Assembly (NCBI RefSeq): GCF_000146065.2
Contig: NC_020449.1
Coordinates: 1,774,654-1,838,653, forward strand
Direction: 5' to 3'
Origin: Candidatus Cloacimonas acidaminovorans str. Evry
GTDB lineage: Bacteria; Cloacimonadota; Cloacimonadia; Cloacimonadales; Cloacimonadaceae
DNA: 64,000 nucleotides
This document shows, piece after piece, positions 8,359 to 17,066 of the stretch. The position numbers and the translations under genes were made by a program. The notes under the pieces were generated by a model. It did not search any database, was not told where the DNA came from, and saw nothing but the letters and a program-made list of their open reading frames with translations. Within the stretch, counting starts at the first letter, position 1. Each line of letters starts with the position of its first letter.

Positions 8359-11241
8359 TCAAATATTGGCAGGTAAGGGATTAAAAAATTTACCGATTTC
8401 AGAAATGAGATGTTGTTCGTCTTTCAATTCAATACAGCGTCCTGGTAGTATTTGTTTAAAGTAAATGCCATATTTCTTTTTGGAAACACGGGAATCCATA
8501 ATAAGAACTACTCCCCGGTCTGTTTTACTGCGGATTAAGCGTCCAAAACCTTGTCTTAAACGTAATAAAGCATTGGGCAACATCAGATGCATAAAGGAAT
8601 CCTTATTTTCCCGTTCCAGTTTATCTATAAGTGCCTCTACCAATGGCTCGGAAGGCACTTGAAAAGGAATTTTGTATAAAATCAATAGAGAAAGTGAATC
8701 CCCTTGAATATCCACCCCTTCCCAAAAAGAAGAAGTTCCCAATAACACGGCATTTTTACTCTTCTTGAATTCATCCAGAAGGGAATTTCTGCTTACACCC
8801 TTACCCTGAGCAAAAAATGGACGATTGAGATGAAAAAGGGTATCGCTAAGATGATCGTAAACAGCATCCAAGTCCTTATAGGAAGTAAAAAGTGCCATCG
8901 TTCCTACATTCGTAGTAGTCAATATTTGTTCCAAACAACCCAATGCCTGACTTTGGAAGAATTTATCCTTATACTCAGGAAGAAAACTGCCAATTAACAA
9001 TAAGGACTGCTTATCATAATCAAAAGGTGATTCAACAATACTCTGCCTAACATTCTTTTCCGTAACCAAACTCAAGCCCGATTGATTGAGGAAAAACTTG
9101 AAGGAACCCCTGATAGATAAAGTAGCAGAAGTGAAAATAATACAGGGGATATTTTGATAAAGCAAACGGTTAAGATGTTCTCCAACTTCCACAGGTGCAT
9201 AACAAAAAGTGCTGATAGGAACATTGCGTTCCGAATTAGGATCGTTTTCAATCCATAAAGCATAATTATCCAAATCGGGATTAAGAAGTTGTAAAATTAT
9301 CTCTTCCGTTTCCATATAGCGGGATAAATAACCCTTCAAATTATCTTTCAGAACATCCAAATCCTTCACTTGATTGCTGTTTAAAGTGCTGAAAACATTA
9401 TCCAGGGCAGTAAGGTCTTTCATAATATCCTTGAAAGCAAGAGATAATTCCTTCAGAAGGGTATAGATATCTTCAAAAGCATTGATGTCCTTTATCCGCA
9501 ATTTATTATAGCTTTTTGCTTCAACACAATGGTCTTCCGCTAAACTGAAAAGCTTTGTTATCACCTGCCTCTGACTGTCAATTTCCCCTGTCAGTTTGGT
9601 GCAAAGGGTTTCTATATGCGTCTTTTGGTCAGTAGTTAACATACTTTTCTGCAGTGTCTGAATAATTTGGGAAAGAAAGCCCCCGGAATATTTCCTGGAA
9701 GTATAAACAAGCTGATTAAATAAGCTGTTGAGGTCAACATAACTTAAAGTAAAACCCAGATTTTTGGAAGCAGCGGACATCAGATTATGCGCTTCATCAA
9801 TTACCAGATATTGATATTCACCTAAAGTGGAATTATCCATTTGAGCATCTGCCAGAAGCAAGGAATGATTGGCAACTACAATAGATGCCGTCTCTATATT
9901 CTTGCGCAATTTCATTACATAACAGCTTTGGAACAAGGGACACTTTCTGCCTCCGCACAAGTAGCGATCGGAACATATCTTATGCCATAAAACACCAAAG
10001 CGGTTTTTATCAAAAGAAGAATTTTCGGAAACATCCCCTGTATTCGTATGTTCTTTCCAAACAAGAAGATTCAGTAGACCATACGCATCGTAAGAAGTTA
10101 TGCCTCTGGTTTGTTCCTGTAAAAGTTCCTGCCACCTTCTTTCGCAGATATAATTTTCCCTACCTTTAACTAATACGGCTTGGAAAGGCAGGGGCAATAT
10201 TTTTTTCAGTTGCGGTAAATCCTTGAAGAAAAGCTGTTCCTGCAGATTTTTAGTATTGGTAGAAACAATTACTTTGCTCTTATTCCGGTTACTGAAATCA
10301 ATTGCCGGAACCAGATAAGCAAAGGATTTTCCTACTCCCGTTCCTGCTTCTACCACCAAAAAATCCTGTTTGCTAAAAGCATCGGCAACCTCTTCTGCCA
10401 TAGTCATTTGTCCGGAACGAAATTCAAAATTGGGAAATTTGGAGGCAAAAATTCCATCTTCAGCAAAGACCTCAGGAATGCTTTTTATGGAACCTGCAGC
10501 AATATGCTCAATAACATTGTTCAGTTCATTGACTACAGGAACCGTTTTTTTACCGGAAAGAGCTGATGAACGCTGTTGTCTCACAATCCATTTGATATAT
10601 TCATACAATCCGCTTTTCAGATTTGCCTGCATTGCTAAATCCATTAACCGGGCATTAAGCATATAGCCATAATGATTTAAAATATAATTGGTTAAGGCAT
10701 TAAAGAGCTTTCCTGTTGCCAGGGCATCTGCATCTGCCTGATGAGCATTCATTAGTTCAATTCCGAAAAAAGAAACCAGGGTACTTAATTTATGGTCAGT
10801 TGTAAAAGGTAAATAAATACGCCCTATTTCTGCTGTATCCCAATGCATATTGCTGATCGGGAAACCCCCATTATCCACGATAAATTGATTGAGAAAGTTA
10901 AAATCAAATCCAATATTATGTCCCACCAAAATGCTATCGCCAATAAAATTACAAAAATCCTTCAGTACCTCTTTTATAGGAGGTGCCGTTTTTAGTTCCT
11001 GAGGCGAAATATGAGTTAAATGCTCAATAAACTTGGGCACTTTCCCTTTGGGCTTAACCAAACTGACAAACTGATTAACAACTTCTTCACCTTTAAAGCG
11101 CATACCAGCTATCTGAATAATTTCATCCCATTCCGAATTTAAGCCGGTGGTTTCAATATCTATAGCTACAAATTCCAATTGCTCCAAAGGCAGGTTGTTA
11201 AAATTCTCCGTGTTTTTTACTTCGTTGTTTATACTTTCCAC
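8359..11241 (-). CDS. DinG-family helicase fused to DnaQ-like 3'-5' exonuclease
   Basis: 960 residues. Residues about 20-190 form a DEDDh exonuclease (FVAIDIETTG at 24-33, VGHNIGFDFNFL near 110, HQADADA near 165). Residues about 270-960 form an XPD/DinG superfamily 2 helicase with Walker A EAGTGVGKSFAY, a DEAH box (YLVIDEAHNL) and C-terminal GTSSFWEGVD and RQGFGRLIR motifs. A Cys set between the helicase motifs (YICERRW, CSDRYLCGG, CPLFQSC) fits a 4Fe-4S cluster. This exonuclease-helicase fusion resembles Bacillus-type DinG and is probably a DNA repair enzyme. The start is GTG at 11241 with AGGA six bases upstream; an ATG one base away is out of frame. Confidence 0.9.
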   Translation of the reverse strand: MESINNEVKNTENFNNLPLEQLEFVAIDIETTGLNSEWDEIIQIAGMRFKGEEVVNQFVSLVKPKGKVPKFIEHLTHISPQELKTAPPIKEVLKDFCNFIGDSILVGHNIGFDFNFLNQFIVDNGGFPISNMHWDTAEIGRIYLPFTTDHKLSTLVSFFGIELMNAHQADADALATGKLFNALTNYILNHYGYMLNARLMDLAMQANLKSGLYEYIKWIVRQQRSSALSGKKTVPVVNELNNVIEHIAAGSIKSIPEVFAEDGIFASKFPNFEFRSGQMTMAEEVADAFSKQDFLVVEAGTGVGKSFAYLVPAIDFSNRNKSKVIVSTNTKNLQEQLFFKDLPQLKKILPLPFQAVLVKGRENYICERRWQELLQEQTRGITSYDAYGLLNLLVWKEHTNTGDVSENSSFDKNRFGVLWHKICSDRYLCGGRKCPLFQSCYVMKLRKNIETASIVVANHSLLLADAQMDNSTLGEYQYLVIDEAHNLMSAASKNLGFTLSYVDLNSLFNQLVYTSRKYSGGFLSQIIQTLQKSMLTTDQKTHIETLCTKLTGEIDSQRQVITKLFSLAEDHCVEAKSYNKLRIKDINAFEDIYTLLKELSLAFKDIMKDLTALDNVFSTLNSNQVKDLDVLKDNLKGYLSRYMETEEIILQLLNPDLDNYALWIENDPNSERNVPISTFCYAPVEVGEHLNRLLYQNIPCIIFTSATLSIRGSFKFFLNQSGLSLVTEKNVRQSIVESPFDYDKQSLLLIGSFLPEYKDKFFQSQALGCLEQILTTTNVGTMALFTSYKDLDAVYDHLSDTLFHLNRPFFAQGKGVSRNSLLDEFKKSKNAVLLGTSSFWEGVDIQGDSLSLLILYKIPFQVPSEPLVEALIDKLERENKDSFMHLMLPNALLRLRQGFGRLIRSKTDRGVVLIMDSRVSKKKYGIYFKQILPGRCIELKDEQHLISEIGKFFNPLPANI

Positions 11242-11256
11242 ATTTTATCCTATTCG

Positions 11257-14200
11257 TTAATCCTCTTCGCGGTAAAGATTATAACGCTGCATCTTTTTAA
11301 TTAAGCCCTGACGCGAAAGCCCCAATTCTTTAGCTGCCTGGGTTTGATTCCACTGAAATTTTTCCAGGGATTGAGAAATCAATTTGCGTTCCAGTTCTTC
11401 TATGGCATCCTTTAAGTTTTTCTTTCCCGAAAGCATAGCGATTGTTTTGCTGTATTCAATATGACGGTAAACTTCTTCACTAAAATCACTGGGCTTAATG
11501 AAAGTATTGGGTTCAGCCAAAGTTACCGCTCTTTCAATTTCATTTTCCAGCTGACGGACATTTCCAGGCCAGTCATATTGTTCCAAAACCTTCATTGCTT
11601 CAGCTGTAAATCCCATAACATTTTTATTCATTCGTTTATTGTATTTATCCAGAAAGTGTATTGCCAAAAGAGGAATATCACCCGTTCTGTTTTTCAGCGG
11701 CGGAACATCAATTCTGATAACATTTAAACGGTAATAGAGGTCTAAACGGAATTCCCCGCTTTTAACTCTTTCCATTAAAGGCGTATTGGTAGCACAAACA
11801 ACTCGCACATCAACCTTTTCCGTTTTTGTAGCTCCAACTCTTTTAATTTCTCCTTCCTGCAAAAAACGCAGCAATTTGGACTGTGTGGACTGGCTGATAT
11901 CGGAAATTTCATCCAGAAAGAAAGTTCCACCATCAGCTATTTCAAATAAACCCTTTTTATCATAAGCAGCACCTGTAAAAGAACCCTTTACATGACCAAA
12001 AAGTTCGCTTTCCAGTAAGGTCTCGGGCAAGGCACCGCAATATTGAGCTACAAATGCCTTATTTCTTCTGTTACTGCTATAGTGTAATGCCCTGGCTATC
12101 AATTCTTTACCTGTTCCGCTGGGACCTTCTAAAAGCACTGTAGTAGGAGTATCTTTCACCTTTTCAATAATCTCAAAAATCTTCATCATCTCCGGGCTTT
12201 TACCTATTATATTGGAATAGATATTATTGGAGCTAAGCTGTTCGCGGATAATATTATGGCTTTTTTCCAGATTGGCACTGAGGATGTTTTCTATAATTAC
12301 GATAATTTGATTGGAAAGAGCGGAAAGCAAATTGATAATCCTTTCGGAAAAATATTTGGAACCGCTTTTACAAAAGAGCAAAACGACTCCCATAGTATTT
12401 TTACGAATGGAAAGAGGCAGAGCTAAAATATTATTATAACTGGGAGCAAAATGCGGCTGTTTAATGTTTTCCAGCTTATTATTCTGATACACTTCATAAC
12501 AAATATTCTGAAATTGGTCGTGATACTTATCTTCAGGAGAAAAATTATGATAAATTCTATATTCCCAGGCATCCGGCAAACTCGGATTAGGATGCAGTAA
12601 AAGCATTCCGCCATCGGCATTGGCAATTTCCACTAAACTGGAAAGGGATTGTTCTATCAGCACATCCAAATCGGTTATCGTATTCAGGTTTTGGGTAATT
12701 TCATAGAACTGGTTCAGCAGGTTTTCTTCAAATTTTACTTCTTCCATTTGCGAAGAATATTCACGGGATATTTTTTGCATCAGGATGTCATTTTGTTCCA
12801 GTAATTTAATAGAGCCGTATCTTTCAATTATTTTGCGGTTATTTTTCAAAATTTCCATTGCCTGTTCCCATTCTTCCATATCCAAAAGCACACCGGCAAG
12901 TTCATAATTGGCTAAAGAAAGTTCATAGTTACTACCTGCTTCTACAAAATGTTTAATTGCCTCATTCAGATAATTCTTTGCGGATTCCAAATTTTTCCTT
13001 TCCAGCAAAGCACGCAGATATAAAGAACGCCCTATTTCAAAAGGCAGATTTTGTTCAATAGCCAGTTTTTGAGCTTCCGCCAGATAATAATCGGCACTTT
13101 CAATATTGCGGGTTAGGATAAAGTAATATGCCTGTTTCAGATAACCCTCAATAATTTTATCCCGGGCAGCAATGTTTTTAAAGAAATCCAAGCTTTCAAC
13201 CAGATAACGATAGGCATCCTTAAATTTATGCAGCTTAGTAAAAACACTTCCCAGATTGCCATACAATTCTGCCTTAATATAATCATCCGAAACGGCAGGA
13301 AGCAATTCCAGACCTTTAATATAAAGATCATAAGCCAGGTTCAGTTCATCCTGTTTTTCATAAACCTCGCCCAAGTTATTAAAACTGCGCAATAGACCTT
13401 CGTTAAAACCGCTTTCCTGAGAAAGTTTAATGGCTTTTTCATAGTAAGAAATGGATTCTGCCCAGTCACCTTTCTTGAAATATAAACCGCCCAGATTATT
13501 TAAGGTGGCAATCGTATTACGCTGAAAACCAAATTCATTAGCCATATCCAGCGACTTTTTTAAGGCATCTTCAGCCCTGTCATAGTCACCGTGGTCCATT
13601 AGCGTAACACCTATATTATTATAGATATTAGTGATATTATAGGGTTCAGCCAGAAGTTTCTGTATTTTAAGTGCCTCTTCCAGGTAATAAAGTGATTTTG
13701 CCGGATCACCTTTATCATCCATTAAACCGCCTAAGTTATTATAACATACCGAAATGCCATTCAGGTTAAAATATTGTTTTTCCAGCGCCAAACTTTTCAG
13801 AAAATAGGTCTCGCTCTTTTCCCAAAAACCCTGACACATATACAAAACACCCAAATTGTTATAGATAGCAGCTAAACCGCTGTGATCTTTGGCAAGAGAA
13901 TAAAGCGTTTCAGCTTCGTTGAAGACCTCTTCCGCCTGTTCCCATTCATTTATGTAATAGTGTATTTTCCCGCGTATTTTTTTGGCTTCGGCTTGAACGC
14001 TGTGTCTTTGTTGCTGATTAGTTATGCTGTTTGAAGAGTGGCTGGCAATATCCAAAGTGTTGAATGCCTCATTAAATGCCTCACTTTCCGTTTGAATATC
14101 AGCTTTTAACAGGAGAATTTTTACTTTCCAATAGGGGTCTATCGTAGCCGGAGAATACTGTTTGATAATTTCCAAAGCAAAAGCGGATGAATTTACGGCA

Positions 14201-15540
14201 TAGAGATCACTAGCAAGTTTATAAACGATTTGCTCTGCAGGAATATTGTTTTCCGTAGAAATATGCAATGCCTGACGAAAATGATCTATCGCTTTGTCTT
14301 TCTGATTTAGCGCTGAATATGCTTCAGCAATTCTTTGCGTGCTGGCTAATTTGTCCGCGGGACTTTTGGTATGCGCCAAAACATATTCTTCTAACCTTAA
14401 CACACTTGCGGAATCGTTGATCTGATATAGCTCGGAAGTTACTTTACCAAAGAGAGCGGAATTGTATTTTTTATTTAACATCTGCAGAGAAACCAAAATC
14501 TGGGGATGCTTTTTCTCCTTTTGCAAATATTCCATCAGCTGATTCAATAAAGTGCCTTTGAACTCCTTCAAATTGTTATTCAGCCATTCCGAAAATGCCT
14601 TCTTCTTTTGAATGGACAATCCCTTTTCCGGTTTGGAAATCAAATTCAAATTATATAAAGTAACCAAATCCGTCTTTATATTTTTGGGATTGCCCAAAGC
14701 TTTGGCTAAGGCACTGGCATCAAATCCATCCAATACATACATCGCAGTTAGAATTTCTTTCTGTGAGGAACTAAGGGTTTCCAGCGTTTCATAATAAATC
14801 TGTTCAGCATCAAAGGTCTTTTCCAGATAAGGTCCCAAATTAAACTTCCCCTTTGGCTTTTGGCTCTTCATCTCCTTCAAGACCTTTTCTATGATCATCA
14901 GGTTGCCGGAAGTTATTTTCTGAAATATTTCGCTTTCACTGCTACCTGTAAAATCCGTCTCCGGAAAGGTTAATTGTAAAAGCCACTGACATTCCTCCAC
15001 TCCTAATGTGGGTATATTGTCCAATTCCGCAAAGGGAAATAAACGCGTTTGCGTAAAAACTACTATCTGAATTCCCGTATCCGGTAAATATTGAACCAGA
15101 TATTGTAAATAATCACGGGTATAATTATCATAAATATCACAATCATCAATCACCAGCAGAAATGGCTGAAACAGTTCCATCTCGTTTAAACGCTCCGTAA
15201 TATAAAAGAAAAAATCGTATTTATTTACGGAACCTATATTTTCACGAAATTCCCGATAATAACCATACAGGTCTTCTTCCGTTACCTCTGTAATCACCTG
15301 CATAAGCTCTGAAAAATGATTTAACATAAGGGGATGAGGGGAAAAATATATCCGCTTCGCATATATATCTTCCACACTTTCCATTAAGGGCTGAACAAAA
15401 TGACTTTTACCAGAACCCGATTTGCCTACTATTTCAATTAGATGACTCTTTGCACTGTCACTTAAGTAACCCATTGCCTTGGAAAGCGCTATCTTGTTTG
15501 TTATATATGCATCCAGCTGTTGGGTTATGTTCTCTGCCAT
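11257..15540 (-). CDS. Giant sigma-54-dependent regulator: STAND NTPase-TPR-GAF-AAA+-Fis HTH
   Basis: 1427 residues from ATG 15540 (GAGGGG upstream; the frame extends to 15621 but without a better start). N-terminal P-loop GKSGSGKS at 39-46 and Walker B FLLVIDDCD at about 127-135 form a STAND/MalT-like NTPase. About 400-900 is a long TPR array with repeated NNLG and A-L-Y-E patterns. About 945-1090 fits a GAF domain. About 1110-1340 is a sigma-54 AAA+ domain with GPSGTGKELIARALH, GSFTGA (the loop contacting sigma-54, here Ser instead of Ala) and GGTFFLDEI. The C-terminus is a Fis-type helix-turn-helix (QTQAAKELGLSRQGLIKK). The design implies a signal sensed by the NTPase/TPR/GAF parts driving sigma-54 promoters. 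The target genes are unknown. Confidence 0.92.
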   Translation of the reverse strand: MAENITQQLDAYITNKIALSKAMGYLSDSAKSHLIEIVGKSGSGKSHFVQPLMESVEDIYAKRIYFSPHPLMLNHFSELMQVITEVTEEDLYGYYREFRENIGSVNKYDFFFYITERLNEMELFQPFLLVIDDCDIYDNYTRDYLQYLVQYLPDTGIQIVVFTQTRLFPFAELDNIPTLGVEECQWLLQLTFPETDFTGSSESEIFQKITSGNLMIIEKVLKEMKSQKPKGKFNLGPYLEKTFDAEQIYYETLETLSSSQKEILTAMYVLDGFDASALAKALGNPKNIKTDLVTLYNLNLISKPEKGLSIQKKKAFSEWLNNNLKEFKGTLLNQLMEYLQKEKKHPQILVSLQMLNKKYNSALFGKVTSELYQINDSASVLRLEEYVLAHTKSPADKLASTQRIAEAYSALNQKDKAIDHFRQALHISTENNIPAEQIVYKLASDLYAVNSSAFALEIIKQYSPATIDPYWKVKILLLKADIQTESEAFNEAFNTLDIASHSSNSITNQQQRHSVQAEAKKIRGKIHYYINEWEQAEEVFNEAETLYSLAKDHSGLAAIYNNLGVLYMCQGFWEKSETYFLKSLALEKQYFNLNGISVCYNNLGGLMDDKGDPAKSLYYLEEALKIQKLLAEPYNITNIYNNIGVTLMDHGDYDRAEDALKKSLDMANEFGFQRNTIATLNNLGGLYFKKGDWAESISYYEKAIKLSQESGFNEGLLRSFNNLGEVYEKQDELNLAYDLYIKGLELLPAVSDDYIKAELYGNLGSVFTKLHKFKDAYRYLVESLDFFKNIAARDKIIEGYLKQAYYFILTRNIESADYYLAEAQKLAIEQNLPFEIGRSLYLRALLERKNLESAKNYLNEAIKHFVEAGSNYELSLANYELAGVLLDMEEWEQAMEILKNNRKIIERYGSIKLLEQNDILMQKISREYSSQMEEVKFEENLLNQFYEITQNLNTITDLDVLIEQSLSSLVEIANADGGMLLLHPNPSLPDAWEYRIYHNFSPEDKYHDQFQNICYEVYQNNKLENIKQPHFAPSYNNILALPLSIRKNTMGVVLLFCKSGSKYFSERIINLLSALSNQIIVIIENILSANLEKSHNIIREQLSSNNIYSNIIGKSPEMMKIFEIIEKVKDTPTTVLLEGPSGTGKELIARALHYSSNRRNKAFVAQYCGALPETLLESELFGHVKGSFTGAAYDKKGLFEIADGGTFFLDEISDISQSTQSKLLRFLQEGEIKRVGATKTEKVDVRVVCATNTPLMERVKSGEFRLDLYYRLNVIRIDVPPLKNRTGDIPLLAIHFLDKYNKRMNKNVMGFTAEAMKVLEQYDWPGNVRQLENEIERAVTLAEPNTFIKPSDFSEEVYRHIEYSKTIAMLSGKKNLKDAIEELERKLISQSLEKFQWNQTQAAKELGLSRQGLIKKMQRYNLYREED

Positions 15541-15567
15541 TTTTTTTTCACCCCTCTTGGAATTTTG

Positions 15568-15606
15568 TTTACAGTGCACCTGTAAATAGTGTTTACAACC
15601 TGTCAA
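15568..15606 (-). promoter_or_regulatory. Candidate promoter and overlapping operator palindromes upstream of the sigma-54 regulator
   Basis: Reading on the minus strand, TTGACA (15601-15606) could be a -35 box with a weak TACAGG -10 at 15579-15584. Three half-sites lie here: TTTACA 15568-15573, TGTAAA 15581-15586 and TTTACA 15592-15597. They make two overlapping palindromes: TTTACAG-N5-CTGTAAA (15568-15586) and TGTAAA-N5-TTTACA (15581-15597). The palindromes cover the putative -10, as expected of a repressor or autoregulatory site. The binding protein is unknown. Confidence 0.45.
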
Positions 15607-15632
15607 GTAAAAAATCACCATAAATTAAAAAA

Positions 15633-16898
15633 ATGGCTAGTAAAGGGTATAAGTACCCCCCTACCAGAGATTATAAATGGCACTAAGCAAAAACTGGTAA
15701 AAGAAAAAATAAAAAAATATATAAATGGGTGTTATTGAGACAGGTAGAGGGAATGCAACCGTTATGAATACCTATATTAAAAAAAAATGGTTGCCATCTC
15801 GACAGTATATCGGGATATGCAACCGTTATGAATACCTATATGGAAAACAAAAAAATTATTGGTAGTCAGGATGTCAAGACTTATCGTCTGCAGATGGTTC
15901 AAGATGCGCTAAAATATGGAATTAAACCCTGCGCTCGCCAGTATCAGACAACGGTTAAAACAGTACGTAAATGGGTAAAGCGATACCAACAATATAAGGA
16001 GGATGGTTTGAATGATCTTTCCCGTAAAAAAACACACTGTCTAATCAAGATTGATAAAGAAACAGAACTGCAGATTATTAAATGTCGCAAAGATCACCCA
16101 GGTTGGGGTGCGAGAAGAATCAAAGAAGTCCTGGAACTCAACTTCTCGCATGTCTCTATCCATAGAGTAATCAAAGATGCTGGTCTGATTTTGCCGAAAA
16201 GAAAAAAATATAAGAAACGCAAAGATATGCAGGAAGTCCGAAAACAAAAGAAAGTATTTAGCCGGCTCCAAATAGATATAAAATATCTAACCGATATTCC
16301 TGAATTCGAAATCTGGAGATGGGAACATCATTTCCCTCTATATCTTATCTCTGCCAGGGACTATAAAACCGGTGCTATCTATCTTGCTTATAGCTACGAA
16401 AAATCATCTACGGCTACAGCTCTGTTTATCAACTACTTGCTCTCTTCTCTTCAAAACTATGGCATAAATCCTCAAACTATTATTATCCAAACTGATAATG
16501 GAAAAGAATTCATTAATCCTACTGACCGAAAAGTAACTTTATTTGAAAAAATAGTAAAGGAAAAATATCAGGAAACTCATTTTCTTATCCCCTACCGAAG
16601 ACCTACCTGGAATAGTGATGTGGAGTCCTTTCATAACATTATTGAAGAAGAATTCTTTATCTTAAGAAAAACCGAATAATGAAACCGAGCTCTTGGCTAA
16701 AACTTTCGCCTACCAAATCTGGTTCAATTCTTATAGAAATAATAGAGGTAGAAATAATCAAAACCCTGAACAAATCTTCCAATCCGAATTGAATACTGAT
16801 AAACCTATTCCTCTGATTCCTTCAATTATTGTTGACAATTATATGCATCTGCTGGGAAAGGATATTAAGGGGGGTTACTTTTTACCTTTACCACCCAT
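15633..16898 (+). mobile_element. IS481-like insertion sequence with imperfect terminal inverted repeats
   Basis: About 1.27 kb. The left end (15633-15663) reads ATGGCTAGTAAAGGGTATAA then GTACCCCCCTA. The reverse complement of the right end (16866-16898) reads ATGGGTGGTAAAGGTAAAAA then GTAACCCCCCTTA. These match over about 32 bases with small gaps. The transposase is an integrase-fold DDE enzyme. No convincing target-site duplication was found next to either end. It lies between the regulator gene and an accessory region. The frameshifted transposase suggests the copy may be inactive. Confidence 0.75.
15753..15841 (+). repeat. Direct repeat of 25 bp (64 bp apart) at the IS transposase start
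   Basis: A 25-base sequence starting ATGCAACCGTTATGAATACC occurs exactly twice, at 15753-15777 and 15817-15841. Between them lies TGGTTGCC (about 15788-15795), complementary to the GCAACC present in each repeat, so either repeat could pair with it. The second copy contains the ATG at 15828 used for the transposase. The first copy contains an equivalent ATG at 15764 in another frame, opening a 33-codon leader that overlaps the transposase start. Confidence 0.8.
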
Positions 16899-16908
16899 CT
16901 TATTTTAA
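15828..16908 (+). pseudogene. IS481-like DDE transposase, frameshifted near the C-terminus
   Basis: Frame one runs 15828-16679 (283 residues). It has an N-terminal helix-turn-helix (ARQYQTTVKTVRKWVKRY), a second HTH region and a DDE integrase core: Asp in LQIDIKYL, Asp in QTDNGKEF and Glu in DVESFHNIIEEEF. It stops at 16677-16679. The expected tail (LAKTFAYQIWFNSYRNNRG, normally W-N-RPH in IS481) continues in another frame from about 16666 to 16908. One extra base within AAGAAAAACC (about 16664-16673) explains the shift. A programmed shift cannot be excluded, but this family normally uses one frame. The final ten bases lie outside the inverted repeat. Confidence 0.75.
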
Positions 16909-16915
16909 AAAAAAC

Positions 16916-16944
16916 TTGACAAGGATTTATAAGATGAAGATAAT
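16916..16944 (+). promoter_or_regulatory. Sigma-70-type promoter for the unknown membrane protein gene
   Basis: TTGACA at 16916-16921 and GATAAT at 16939-16944 are separated by exactly 17 bases. This near-consensus promoter lies just outside the IS right end and about 120 bases upstream of the ATG at 17067. It would give that gene its own transcript. Confidence 0.6.
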
Positions 16945-17066
16945 GAAATTGGTCTTTTGGACTAATATAGATTGTGAGTAACGAGGATAGTTAGAATTTC
17001 CTCAAAGAACCTGATAAATAAAGAGTTGGAATTTACACCAACATTTGGGACTCAACTGGAGAATTT

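Noticed and set aside
8465-8662. Short antisense frames inside dinG-like, regulator, aspS, prfB and DUF4175 genes
   Set aside because: They lie wholly inside well-supported genes, lack translation signals and have codon patterns mirroring the real frame.
15633-15680. Sigma-54 promoter (TGGCAC at about 15676) for the regulator
   Set aside because: TGGCAC is present, but the required TTGC-type -12 box at the right distance is missing, and it lies inside the IS end.
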